Part shown: positions 30,858 through 39,615 of the stretch, piece by piece
Layout of the letters: the number at the start of each line of letters is the position of its first letter
How positions within the stretch are numbered: the first letter of the stretch is position 1
Source of the DNA: Methylococcales bacterium
GTDB taxonomy: Bacteria > Pseudomonadota > Gammaproteobacteria > Methylococcales > Methylomonadaceae
DNA length: 64,000 bases
Direction: 5' to 3'
Assembly (NCBI GenBank): GCA_030753675.1
Contig: JASMBU010000003.1
Coordinates: 62,001-126,000, forward strand
Notes under the pieces: model-generated
Told to the model about the DNA's origin: nothing
The model's database searches: none
What the model saw: the letters and a program-made list of their open reading frames with translations, nothing else
Translations under genes and position numbers: made by a program

Positions 30858-33296
30858 GTGGCTATTCTACTGATCGTTATCCTTGTTGCAATAGGATTGA
30901 GTTATTGGCATAAAAAAGTAAAAAACCTATTAACTTCGGTTTTTATACTAATTACACTTTTAGTATTTTATAGTTCTATTTTTAAGCTCACTCAACTGGA
31001 TTTTGTTTTTATTTTTCTGACCTTAATCCTGTCAGTCATGCTTGTCATCAAACCGCTCAGACAACAACTATTAACCCGCCATTTATACCGCTATCTAAAG
31101 AAAATGTTACCTACCATCTCCAATACGGAACAAGTTGCATTAAACGCCAGTGATACATACTGGGATGCTGAATTATTTTCTGGCAACCCTAATTGGGAAT
31201 TGTTGCAACAACAGAAAAAATGCTTATTAACCGAAGAAGAACAAGCCTTCTTAGATGGCCCCACTGAAGAACTCTGCCGTTTGCTTGATGATTGGAAAAT
31301 CACATTCATCCAACGAGATCTATCAGAAGAAATCTGGCAATTTATTAAAAATAATAAATTCTGTGGCCTTATTATTCCTAAAAAATACCATGGCCTAGAA
31401 TTTTCTCATTATGCACATTCTGCAATCGTCATGAAACTCTCTAGTCGTTGTGCCTCTGCTGCTGTCTCGGTCATGGTTCCTAATTCACTCGGACCTGCCA
31501 AGCTACTACTAAATTATGGTACTGAACAACAAAAAAATTATTTCCTTCCTCGCTTAGCAACTGGCCAAGAGCTCCCCTGTTTTGCGCTAACCGGACCTCA
31601 TGCTGGCAGTGACGCAGGGTCTATGCCAGATCATGGTATTGTTTGTTATGGATCCTATCAAGGCAAGAAAAACATTCTCGGCATTAAATTAAATTGGGAA
31701 AAGCGATATATCACACTGGGCCCAATTGCTACTCTCATTGGATTGGCTTTCAAACTCTATGACCCAGATAAATTAATAGGCGATAAAGAAAATATTGGCA
31801 TCACAGTAGCTCTATTACCATCTGACTTACCTGGTATTTCCATTGGTAAACGCCATTTTCCGTTAGATGCTGCATTCCAAAATGGGCCTAACTGGGGGCA
31901 CGATGTCTTTATTCCCATTGACCATATTATTGGTGGTGTTGAACAAGCAGGAAATGGATGGAAAATGCTTATGGAATGCTTAGCTATTGGCCGCAGCATT
32001 TCCTTACCGTCATTAAGTGTGGGTGCTGCTAAATATACTTGTCGCAACATTGGGGCCTATGCCCGAATTCGTAAGCAATTTAATATTCCTATCGGTGACT
32101 TCGAGGGCATCAAAGAACGACTGAGCAGCATGGCCGGCGAAACGTATATTATGGATGCGGCACGTCATCTCACCCTTTCAGCGTTAGATAATGGTTACAA
32201 ACCCACTATCATTTCTGCCATCGTTAAATATGAATTGACTGAACGAATGCGTCGCATTGTCAATGACGGCATGGATATCCAAGGCGGCGCTGGTATCTGT
32301 TTAGGGCCTACCAATATTATGGGTAGAATTTATCAATCAATCCCAATTAGTATCACGGTAGAAGGTGCGAATATTTTAACTAGGACGCTAATCATTTTTG
32401 GTCAAGGCGCTATTGTTTCGCACCCTTATATTCAACAAGAACTGCACTTACTCCAGGATCAAGAAGACCCTAAAACAATACAAAAATTTGACTCCCTTTT
32501 ATTTCAACATATAGGTTTTATTTTACACAATATAGTTGCTACCATCTGGTATGCCATCAGTAACGCTCGATTCCTTAAAGTCCCGGGCAAGCAATCAACT
32601 CGCAAATACTACCAACGAATTACCCGCCAAAGTTGTCTATTCATCTTATTTACCGACATTGCTTTATTGACACTTGGCGGATCATTAAAACGCCGAGAAA
32701 TAATCTCAGGTTTTTTTGCTGATGCCTTAAGTAACCTTTATTTAGGCTCTGCTGTACTGAAGCATTTCCATGACCAAAGCCAGCCTAATGAAGACCTACC
32801 GTTAATGCATTGGTCTTGTCAGCAAACGACCTTTAAAACAAACCAAGCCTTTTTGTCACTTATCAATCAAATTCCTTATCCAATTATTTCATGGTTTCTA
32901 AAACAGCTATTATTAAGAAACTATAGTCCGCCCGATAACCACTTAATTCATTCGGTTTCAGATCTTTTGTTATCAGATAATGACAGTCGAAATAGACTCA
33001 CTGAGGGTATATATATTAACCATCAACCCCATGATGCCACCGGCAGAATAGAAAATGCATTTAATGCCGTGATTAAAGCTGAAGTCCCAGAGAAGAAAAT
33101 TCTTCAAGCACAGCGATTTAAAAAATTAAAACATGGCACTTTAAAATCAATTGTAGAACAAGCACTATCCGAGAGCATTATTTCAAAAGAAGAAGCCCTT
33201 CTAGTATTTGCTGCTGAGGATGCAAGAACGATAGCAATCAGTGTTGATTATTTTAATCCAGAACAATTAACTGACCCAAACTATAAGACCCCATAA
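30858..33296 (+). CDS. fadE: Acyl-CoA dehydrogenase FadE
   Basis: FadE does the first, FAD-dependent step of fatty-acid beta-oxidation. The protein has 812 residues, as in E. coli (814). Two membrane segments occupy the first 70 residues, so it is attached to the inner membrane. The acyl-CoA dehydrogenase core shows CFALTGPHAGSDAGSMPD, SLPSLSVGAAKYT and DIQGGAGICLGPTN, and the long FadE-specific C-terminus is complete. I start it at the GTG at 30858, 7 bp after GGAGG; the GTG at 30852 is too close to that site. It precedes a GST gene; the other beta-oxidation genes lie 6 kb away on the other strand. Confidence 0.95.
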   Translation: MAILLIVILVAIGLSYWHKKVKNLLTSVFILITLLVFYSSIFKLTQLDFVFIFLTLILSVMLVIKPLRQQLLTRHLYRYLKKMLPTISNTEQVALNASDTYWDAELFSGNPNWELLQQQKKCLLTEEEQAFLDGPTEELCRLLDDWKITFIQRDLSEEIWQFIKNNKFCGLIIPKKYHGLEFSHYAHSAIVMKLSSRCASAAVSVMVPNSLGPAKLLLNYGTEQQKNYFLPRLATGQELPCFALTGPHAGSDAGSMPDHGIVCYGSYQGKKNILGIKLNWEKRYITLGPIATLIGLAFKLYDPDKLIGDKENIGITVALLPSDLPGISIGKRHFPLDAAFQNGPNWGHDVFIPIDHIIGGVEQAGNGWKMLMECLAIGRSISLPSLSVGAAKYTCRNIGAYARIRKQFNIPIGDFEGIKERLSSMAGETYIMDAARHLTLSALDNGYKPTIISAIVKYELTERMRRIVNDGMDIQGGAGICLGPTNIMGRIYQSIPISITVEGANILTRTLIIFGQGAIVSHPYIQQELHLLQDQEDPKTIQKFDSLLFQHIGFILHNIVATIWYAISNARFLKVPGKQSTRKYYQRITRQSCLFILFTDIALLTLGGSLKRREIISGFFADALSNLYLGSAVLKHFHDQSQPNEDLPLMHWSCQQTTFKTNQAFLSLINQIPYPIISWFLKQLLLRNYSPPDNHLIHSVSDLLLSDNDSRNRLTEGIYINHQPHDATGRIENAFNAVIKAEVPEKKILQAQRFKKLKHGTLKSIVEQALSESIISKEEALLVFAAEDARTIAISVDYFNPEQLTDPNYKTP

Positions 33297-33333
33297 TCAA
33301 TAATGACACCCAAAACCTTTAAGGCGTTAAGTT

Positions 33334-33936
33334 ATGAGACTCTATCATTGCCCTGGTACACGATCATTTAGACCGTTATGGTTACTCGAGGAGTTAGGGG
33401 TCTCCTATGGAATAACTTTTACCGATGTATTTAATAATCAAGGTCAACAGCCATCCTACTTAAACATTAACCCTCTCGGTACTGTACCCACCTTAATTGA
33501 TGATGATATAACTTTATATGAAGCAGGGGCAATTTGCCTGTACCTCGCAGATAAGTACACGCATCATAATCTAGCCCCTCAAATAATCGCACCCAACCGA
33601 GGCTATTATTATCAATGGATGTTTTTTGTACCGGGAACCATGGAACCCCCTTTAGTTAATATTTTCTTACATACCCAATTACTGGAGGTCTCTAAGCGCC
33701 GCCAATCAGTGATTGATGACAGCAAAAAACGCTTTGAGCGCATTGCTGCCGTATTAGAACATTCCTTACGCAATAAAACGTATATTCTGGGTGAACAATT
33801 CTCTGCTGCTGACATTATGATCGCCTCAACCTTAGACTGGTTTCCTGAATTAATTAGTAACTTTGAAGCCTTAAGTCATTATCATCAAACTCTCTCTCAA
33901 CGACCTGCATTCAAAAGAGCCTTGCTTCAAAAATAA
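33334..33936 (+). CDS. Glutathione S-transferase family protein
   Basis: The 200-residue protein has the thioredoxin-like N-terminal GST domain (MRLYHCPGTRSFRPLWLLEE, and the GSH-binding TVPTLIDDDITLYEAGAICL with the cis-Pro and the Glu-Ala/Ser pair) and an all-helical C-terminal domain with the N-capping FSAADIMIASTLDW. It lies 37 bp after fadE and 49 bp before putA on the same strand. The substrate is unknown. A detoxification or thiol-transfer role is inferred from the family only. Confidence 0.92.
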   Translation: MRLYHCPGTRSFRPLWLLEELGVSYGITFTDVFNNQGQQPSYLNINPLGTVPTLIDDDITLYEAGAICLYLADKYTHHNLAPQIIAPNRGYYYQWMFFVPGTMEPPLVNIFLHTQLLEVSKRRQSVIDDSKKRFERIAAVLEHSLRNKTYILGEQFSAADIMIASTLDWFPELISNFEALSHYHQTLSQRPAFKRALLQK

Positions 33937-33985
33937 TACTTAAGACTGACAACTGATGCACAACGCAACTCTTAATTAAGCAACT

Positions 33986-36900
33986 ATGGCACCACACACC
34001 CCTTCAGAATACTATAACGTTATCGGTCAACAGTATCTCTGTGATGAAAGTCAATCTATCAAAGAATTTTCAAGCTATTTAAATAATTACGATCTATTAT
34101 CAATAAATGAATCGGCCAAAGCTCTAGTGACGGCCATACGAGGAAAAACAAAAAAACAAAAGGTTACCGAAGCCTTTTTACATGAATACCAACTCAATTC
34201 CAAAGAGGGTATTATTTTAATGGTAATGGCAGAAGCCTTGTTACGTATTCCTGATCCAGCAACCCAAGATCTTCTGATTAGAGAAAAGCTAACCAGTGCT
34301 GAGTGGCACAAGCATCTTAACCATAGCCCATCATTTTTAGTCAATTGTGCAACACAAGCGTTATCACTCAGTGGCCAATTTGAAGAACAAAGACTTGCCA
34401 CAGTGACAGAATGGTTACCCATATTTAATAATCTAACCATACGCTTAGGGAGTCCATTAATCCATGCCGCTATAAAAAAGGCCATGCGCCTTTTAGCTTA
34501 TCGATTTATTTTGGCTCAATCTATGAACGCAGCACTTAATTACTGCCAACGACATAAAAACTACTTATATTCATTTGACCGACTCGGTGAAGCGGCCTTA
34601 ACAACCATCGATGCCGATCGCTATTATGAAGACTATCTCGATGCTATCGAACAACTAAACCAGCAACCCAGTAACGCCAACCTCATGAGGAACCCAAACA
34701 TCTCCATTAAACTTTCCGCACTTTATCCCCGTTATGAACCTAGCCATTACCATCAAGCTATTAAGTCACTCACCCAGCAGTTACTAACCCTTGCCCATAA
34801 AGCAAAACATGCGCAGATCACATTAACTATCGATGCTGAAGAGTCAAAACGGTTAATGATGTCACTGGCAATATTTTCAAACGTTTTCAACCATCCTGAC
34901 CTGAAAGACTATCAGGGACTTGGGCTTGCCATTCAGGCTTATCAGAAACGATCTATTGCTGTCATCCACTGGCTCAGCGCTTTATCCCAACACCGACATA
35001 AAATAATCCCCATACGCCTTGTGAAGGGCGCCTATTGGGATTATGAGATCAAGCAAGCCCAGCAACAAGGCCTAATCGATTATCCTGTTTACACTGAGAA
35101 GATAATGACCGACTGTTCTTATCTAGCCTGCGCTCAACTTATTTTATCGCAACCTAAGGTTTTTTACCCTCAATTTGCCACCCATAATGCCCACACCATC
35201 GCTGCAATTCATTCATTAGCGAAAAAGCATACCAACTATGAATTCCAACGTTTATACGGGATGGGTGAGCAACTGTACGATGAAATCATGACCGTTAAAC
35301 GGTGGCCAGTACCTTGTCGAGTCTATGCTCCTGTGGGCTCTTATAAAGATCTTTTACCTTACTTGGTGAGAAGACTACTCGAAAATGGTGCTAATACATC
35401 ATTTATCAGTCTTTTAGAGAACCCTGACATCCCGATTGATGATGCTATCGCTGACCCTATTGCTACACTAAAAACAGAGCCATCCCCTGTTAGCACGAAA
35501 CTACACCCTCCTCCCAAATTATTTGGAGAAAAACGGAAAAATTCACACGGCTTAAATTTAAATGATATTGACGTTATTAATACCATTCAACAGCAATTAA
35601 AAGCAATTGCAAAGACTCAATACACAGCAGCACCCTTAATTAACGGTCAATACTACGATGGCCTTAACAAAACCATACTCAATCCAGCCGATTCAAACGA
35701 TACCGTTGGCCTAGTCACTTATAGTAATACTATCGCTATAACAGCAGCCATAAATGATGCCTCTAATGCCTGTTTTCAGTGGCAAAAAGTCTCCATCGAA
35801 GAAAAAGCAAAATACCTTTTAAAAGCCGCCCAGTTACTCGAACAAAACCGTATTGAATTGGTATCAATCTGTATTCGCGAAGGCGGACGAACATTAATTG
35901 ATGCCCTTAATGAAATTAGAGAAGCTGTCGATTTTTGTCGTTATTATGCTCAAATAGCCCGCGAAAAATTAAATACCCCAGTTTCACTAGCTGGTCCCAC
36001 AGGAGAAACCAATAGCTTATCCCAAATGGGTCGGGGTGTTTTTATCTGTATTAGTCCATGGAATTTTCCCATTGCAATATTTATCGGTCAAATTACTGCT
36101 GCATTAGTGACTGGTAATACCGTCATTGCCAAACCGACGCAGTTAACTTCACTGACAGCAATGAAATGTATCCATATTCTTCATGAATCCGGTATCCCAA
36201 AATCTGTATTACACTTCTTACCAGGACCTGGTGGTTCGATTGGTCAACAGTTATTACAAGACCCGAATATTGCTGGCGTTGCCTTCACCGGATCAACTGA
36301 AACTGCTCAAATCATTAACCAACAACTTGCGAATCAGCACAAAAAAATCATCCCTTTTATCGCTGAAACCGGCGGACAAAATGTCATGATAGCTGACAGC
36401 TCAGCACTCCCAGAACAAGTCACACATGATGCTATTAATTCAGCATTTAATAGTGCAGGGCAACGTTGTTCTGCGCTTCGGGTCTTGTTTTTGCAAGAAG
36501 AAATTGCGGACACCATGATTGCCTTATTAATAGGCCATATGAAGACACTCACCTTAGGTAACCCAATGCAATTTCAGACTGATATTGGTCCGGTTATTTC
36601 AAATAAAGCATTCATTAAATTATCCGATCACATTAAAAACATACAACAACAGGCAACACTCCTTTATCAAATTACCGTTCCTGAACATCTACACAAAGGA
36701 CATTTTTTTGGTCCTTGCCTTATTGAAATAAAGTCATTAAAACAATTAAAAAGCGAAGTCTTTGGGCCTGTTCTCCATATAATCCGCTATCAATCGGAAC
36801 GATTAGATCAAGTCATTACAGAAATCAACGAAACAGGTTATGGGCTTACACTAGGCATTCATAGTAGAATTGAATCAACCATTGATCACATTATCCAACA

Positions 36901-37102
36901 TACGCATGTTGGTAATACCTATGTTAATCGCAATATAATTGGTGCCGCTGTCGGTACTCAACCTTTTGGTGGCATAGGTCTTTCAGGAACGGGACCCAAA
37001 GCTGGAGGCCCTTTATACCTTGATCGTTTTACCATCGAAAAAACTCTTTCAATCAACACTTCAGCCATTGGAGGAAATATTGATTTACTGACTCAAAAAT
37101 AG
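33986..37102 (+). CDS. putA: Bifunctional proline dehydrogenase / P5C dehydrogenase PutA (no DNA-binding domain)
   Basis: PutA oxidises proline to P5C (FAD) and then glutamate semialdehyde to glutamate (NAD). The 1038 residues hold the proline dehydrogenase barrel (about 120-460; SIKLSALYPRYEP, RLVKGAYWDYEIK, FQRLYGMGEQLYDE) and the aldehyde dehydrogenase domain (about 530-1010; SPWNFPIAIFIGQITAAL, GFTGSTETA, Glu794 in AETGGQN, Cys828 in GQRCSAL). The N-terminal ribbon-helix-helix repressor domain of enterobacterial PutA is missing, and so is the C-terminal extension of the longest forms. It is thus an enzyme only. The arginase and ornithine cyclodeaminase nearby supply its proline. Confidence 0.96.
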   Translation: MAPHTPSEYYNVIGQQYLCDESQSIKEFSSYLNNYDLLSINESAKALVTAIRGKTKKQKVTEAFLHEYQLNSKEGIILMVMAEALLRIPDPATQDLLIREKLTSAEWHKHLNHSPSFLVNCATQALSLSGQFEEQRLATVTEWLPIFNNLTIRLGSPLIHAAIKKAMRLLAYRFILAQSMNAALNYCQRHKNYLYSFDRLGEAALTTIDADRYYEDYLDAIEQLNQQPSNANLMRNPNISIKLSALYPRYEPSHYHQAIKSLTQQLLTLAHKAKHAQITLTIDAEESKRLMMSLAIFSNVFNHPDLKDYQGLGLAIQAYQKRSIAVIHWLSALSQHRHKIIPIRLVKGAYWDYEIKQAQQQGLIDYPVYTEKIMTDCSYLACAQLILSQPKVFYPQFATHNAHTIAAIHSLAKKHTNYEFQRLYGMGEQLYDEIMTVKRWPVPCRVYAPVGSYKDLLPYLVRRLLENGANTSFISLLENPDIPIDDAIADPIATLKTEPSPVSTKLHPPPKLFGEKRKNSHGLNLNDIDVINTIQQQLKAIAKTQYTAAPLINGQYYDGLNKTILNPADSNDTVGLVTYSNTIAITAAINDASNACFQWQKVSIEEKAKYLLKAAQLLEQNRIELVSICIREGGRTLIDALNEIREAVDFCRYYAQIAREKLNTPVSLAGPTGETNSLSQMGRGVFICISPWNFPIAIFIGQITAALVTGNTVIAKPTQLTSLTAMKCIHILHESGIPKSVLHFLPGPGGSIGQQLLQDPNIAGVAFTGSTETAQIINQQLANQHKKIIPFIAETGGQNVMIADSSALPEQVTHDAINSAFNSAGQRCSALRVLFLQEEIADTMIALLIGHMKTLTLGNPMQFQTDIGPVISNKAFIKLSDHIKNIQQQATLLYQITVPEHLHKGHFFGPCLIEIKSLKQLKSEVFGPVLHIIRYQSERLDQVITEINETGYGLTLGIHSRIESTIDHIIQHTHVGNTYVNRNIIGAAVGTQPFGGIGLSGTGPKAGGPLYLDRFTIEKTLSINTSAIGGNIDLLTQK

Positions 37103-37132
37103 CCTATAAAAAGCCGTTCCATTTTAGCATTG

Positions 37133-37148
37133 CCTTAAGGCCTTAAGG
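37133..37148. repeat. 16-bp perfect palindrome downstream of putA
   Basis: Two head-to-tail copies of the palindrome CCTTAAGG form CCTTAAGGCCTTAAGG, 31 bp after the putA stop and 58 bp before the next start. It could be an operator for the MORN gene and arginase. It has no T run, so it is not a terminator. Confidence 0.6.
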
Positions 37149-37206
37149 TCAAAATATTCATGGAATTATTGCTTGACTGGCGAGTCTACTTTATAGGAGG
37201 TGACTG

Positions 37207-37626
37207 ATGAAATTCATACCGGTTTTAACTGATTTTAATCAACTAGAACATTGTTGCACTGATGATCTTTATTACTTTAATCAAAAACCGTTTTCTGGGG
37301 TAATCCTCACCTATCATAAAAACAAGATTAAACAATCACAAACAACCTTGAGTCATGGCCATGTCCAAGGTCGCTACCGGGCCTGGTATCAAAACGGTTG
37401 CCTTAAAGTCATGGGTCAATATCAAGACCACCAAGAAACAGGGTTATGGACTTTTTATCATGAAAATAATGCCATCGCCCGAACAGGTCATTTTTATCAT
37501 GGACTTCGAGTGGGTTACTGGCGAATATGGAATAAGCAGGGGGAAATTATTTGGTCTGGTGAGTTTCATTCACACAACACTAATAAAAGAACATCTCACC
37601 CAAAAAACTTTCAATCCTTTAATTAA
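37207..37626 (+). CDS. MORN-repeat (YwqK-like) protein
   Basis: The 139-residue protein contains three or four repeats of the MORN type, for example GRYRAWYQNGCLKVMGQYQD, TGLWTFYHENNAIARTGHFY and GYWRIWNKQGEIIWSGEF, each a beta hairpin with W/Y-x-x-x-G. There is no signal peptide. A very strong ribosome site (TAGGAGGTGA) precedes the ATG. It lies between putA and arginase, 24 bp before the latter. The YwqK name was given to a family first seen near toxins, but nothing here suggests a toxin-antitoxin pair. The role is unknown. Confidence 0.8.
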   Translation: MKFIPVLTDFNQLEHCCTDDLYYFNQKPFSGVILTYHKNKIKQSQTTLSHGHVQGRYRAWYQNGCLKVMGQYQDHQETGLWTFYHENNAIARTGHFYHGLRVGYWRIWNKQGEIIWSGEFHSHNTNKRTSHPKNFQSFN

Positions 37627-37649
37627 TATCAAAACGTCCTTTTCCGATC

Positions 37650-38519
37650 ATGGCTGTCATTCAAGCACTCGGTATTGCATCAAGTCTTGGCGGACCTAAT
37701 AACCCGCATAGTAATGCCGCAGAATTAATACGGGATCATCTTCGTTATTATGCAACTAAATTGAAACAACCTCAGTTACAGTGGCATATGGTCTATCCCA
37801 AAAGAAATGGTACAAAAGATGCAGAACTTCAACGCCTTAATCAGAGAATCAGTCAATTTACGCGCTATTGGGCGCAATCCGACACCCCTTTTCTAGCCAT
37901 AGATGGTGATCATTCTTGTGCTATGGGAATCTGGTCTGGTGTCTTGCAGAGCCTAAAAAAAGACCAACGCTTCGGCTTAATTTGGTTAGATGCGCATATG
38001 GATGCACATACATTTTGTACTTCACCCACACAAAACATTCATGGAATGCCTATTGCTGCCTTATTAGGAACGACTGACAAGCAGTTGGCTCACCTCTATC
38101 CGGGTAATAAATTTATAAAACCAGAGCACTTAATTTTAATGGGAATACGTAGTTTTGAAACGCAAGAATATACGTTACTTAAAACACGGGGTATTAAAAT
38201 TATTTTTTCAGATAGCATTAACGATTTTTCACAAAACTTATTATCTGTTGCGCAACAGCTTAGTCTAAAAACAGAGGTTATGGGTATCAGTATTGATCTG
38301 GACTTCATCGAACCCTTAGAAGCACCTGGCGTTGCCACACCGGTAGCACACGGCATTAAAGCCCAAGAACTTATTAACTCCCTTAAACTTATCTGTCATT
38401 GGCCTAAAGTAGTTGGTTTAGAACTCAGTGAATATTATCCACAAAGTGATCAAAAAAATAAAACCTTAGAGCTGATGGAAAAAATAATTTTCACCTTCTA
38501 TCAATGTAAAACCCCATAA
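37650..38519 (+). CDS. rocF: Arginase (ureohydrolase family)
   Basis: Arginase splits arginine into ornithine and urea with two Mn ions. The 289 residues show the metal ligands in IDGDHSCAMG, WLDAHMDAHTF, NIHGMPIAALLG and SIDLDFIEPLEAPGVATP, the last being the arginase rather than agmatinase form. The PG of the C-terminal loop (GVATPVAHG) also fits arginase or formimidoylglutamase. The convergent neighbour is ornithine cyclodeaminase, with a 19-bp overlap of the two ends, and putA lies upstream. This context favours arginase. Confidence 0.92.
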   Translation: MAVIQALGIASSLGGPNNPHSNAAELIRDHLRYYATKLKQPQLQWHMVYPKRNGTKDAELQRLNQRISQFTRYWAQSDTPFLAIDGDHSCAMGIWSGVLQSLKKDQRFGLIWLDAHMDAHTFCTSPTQNIHGMPIAALLGTTDKQLAHLYPGNKFIKPEHLILMGIRSFETQEYTLLKTRGIKIIFSDSINDFSQNLLSVAQQLSLKTEVMGISIDLDFIEPLEAPGVATPVAHGIKAQELINSLKLICHWPKVVGLELSEYYPQSDQKNKTLELMEKIIFTFYQCKTP

Positions 38520-39508
38520 AGATTCTTCGGGTCATCAAGTTCGGGTAATAATTCAAAATCAGTTCCAAGCTGATATTCATGGGCTAAATCGTACATCATC
38601 TTAAGTATTGAAAAATCCTCTAAAGCAAAACCAACAGAATCAAATACTGTTATTTCAGTATCATTTTCACGCCCGGTCTTAATCTGACAAACCAACTGCC
38701 ATAATTCTGCATAAATATCAGCAACACTACACTGCTGAATATCCCCTTCCACTATGCTTTGCGGTATATGTTCTACCACGACTTTTACATTCTCCATTAA
38801 TTCACGACTCAATTCTGTTTTTCCAGGGCAATCACCACCAATTCCTTGTATATAAGTCCCCGGTGACAACTGATCGAGTGTAAATAAACATTGTTTTTTT
38901 TTAGCTGCAGTTGCCGTCACAATCATAGCAGCACCATGAATCGCTTCAGCAATATTTCGACACGGCTTAAGTACAAAAGGATACCCTGAGAGATTAGTTG
39001 CAAACTTGATCATAGCCTTGTCATCAGTATCATAGTACCGTACTTCCCGCACCGGGAATAACTGCGCTAAAACGATTGTCTGAAATTCAGATTGCACCCC
39101 ATTACCAATAATTGCCAGTGACTGAGAATCATCTCGCGCTAAATATTTTGCCGCCACCCCACCTGTTGCTGCTGTCCTGAGTGCGGTCAATACAGTCATC
39201 TCACTTATCATTAATGGATAACCTGTCGCCACTGAACTTAATTGACCAATAGCGACAACATTTAGTTTCCCGTGGGCCGTATTTCCAGGATGCCCATTAA
39301 CATATTTAAAGGTATAAAACTCTTGATCTGAACAGGGCATCAATTCAATCACCCCATGTGCGTAGTGCGTCGCCTGCCGGACTGATTTTTGAAATTCAGG
39401 CCACCGACGAAAATCTGTTTCTAAAGTCGCCACTAAACGCCGCAAAAAACTTTCTAACCCCAAAATATTTATGATTGTCTGAACATCTGAAATGGTAAGA
39501 ATTTTCAT
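38501..39508 (-). CDS. Ornithine cyclodeaminase
   Basis: This enzyme turns ornithine into proline and ammonia, with bound NAD. The 335 residues carry VNGHPGNTAHGKLNVVAIGQ, the substrate-binding TVLTALRTAATGGVAAKYLA and the Rossmann motif LAIIGNGVQSEFQTI, then the conserved QGIGGDCPGKTELSREL. This is the long Arg/Pro catabolism type rather than the lysine cyclodeaminase or Mu-crystallin type. Together with arginase and PutA it completes arginine to glutamate. The 107 bp upstream hold no clear site. Confidence 0.92.
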   Translation of the reverse strand: MKILTISDVQTIINILGLESFLRRLVATLETDFRRWPEFQKSVRQATHYAHGVIELMPCSDQEFYTFKYVNGHPGNTAHGKLNVVAIGQLSSVATGYPLMISEMTVLTALRTAATGGVAAKYLARDDSQSLAIIGNGVQSEFQTIVLAQLFPVREVRYYDTDDKAMIKFATNLSGYPFVLKPCRNIAEAIHGAAMIVTATAAKKKQCLFTLDQLSPGTYIQGIGGDCPGKTELSRELMENVKVVVEHIPQSIVEGDIQQCSVADIYAELWQLVCQIKTGRENDTEITVFDSVGFALEDFSILKMMYDLAHEYQLGTDFELLPELDDPKNLYGVLH

Positions 39509-39615
39509 TGTGCCGCCTGAGCCCTGTTAAGAGTCATAACAAAAATCCTTACTGAACTTTCTATTGAGTCAATCAACTTAACGGTAAGTGATGCCATACG
39601 TCATCCTTAAATCCT

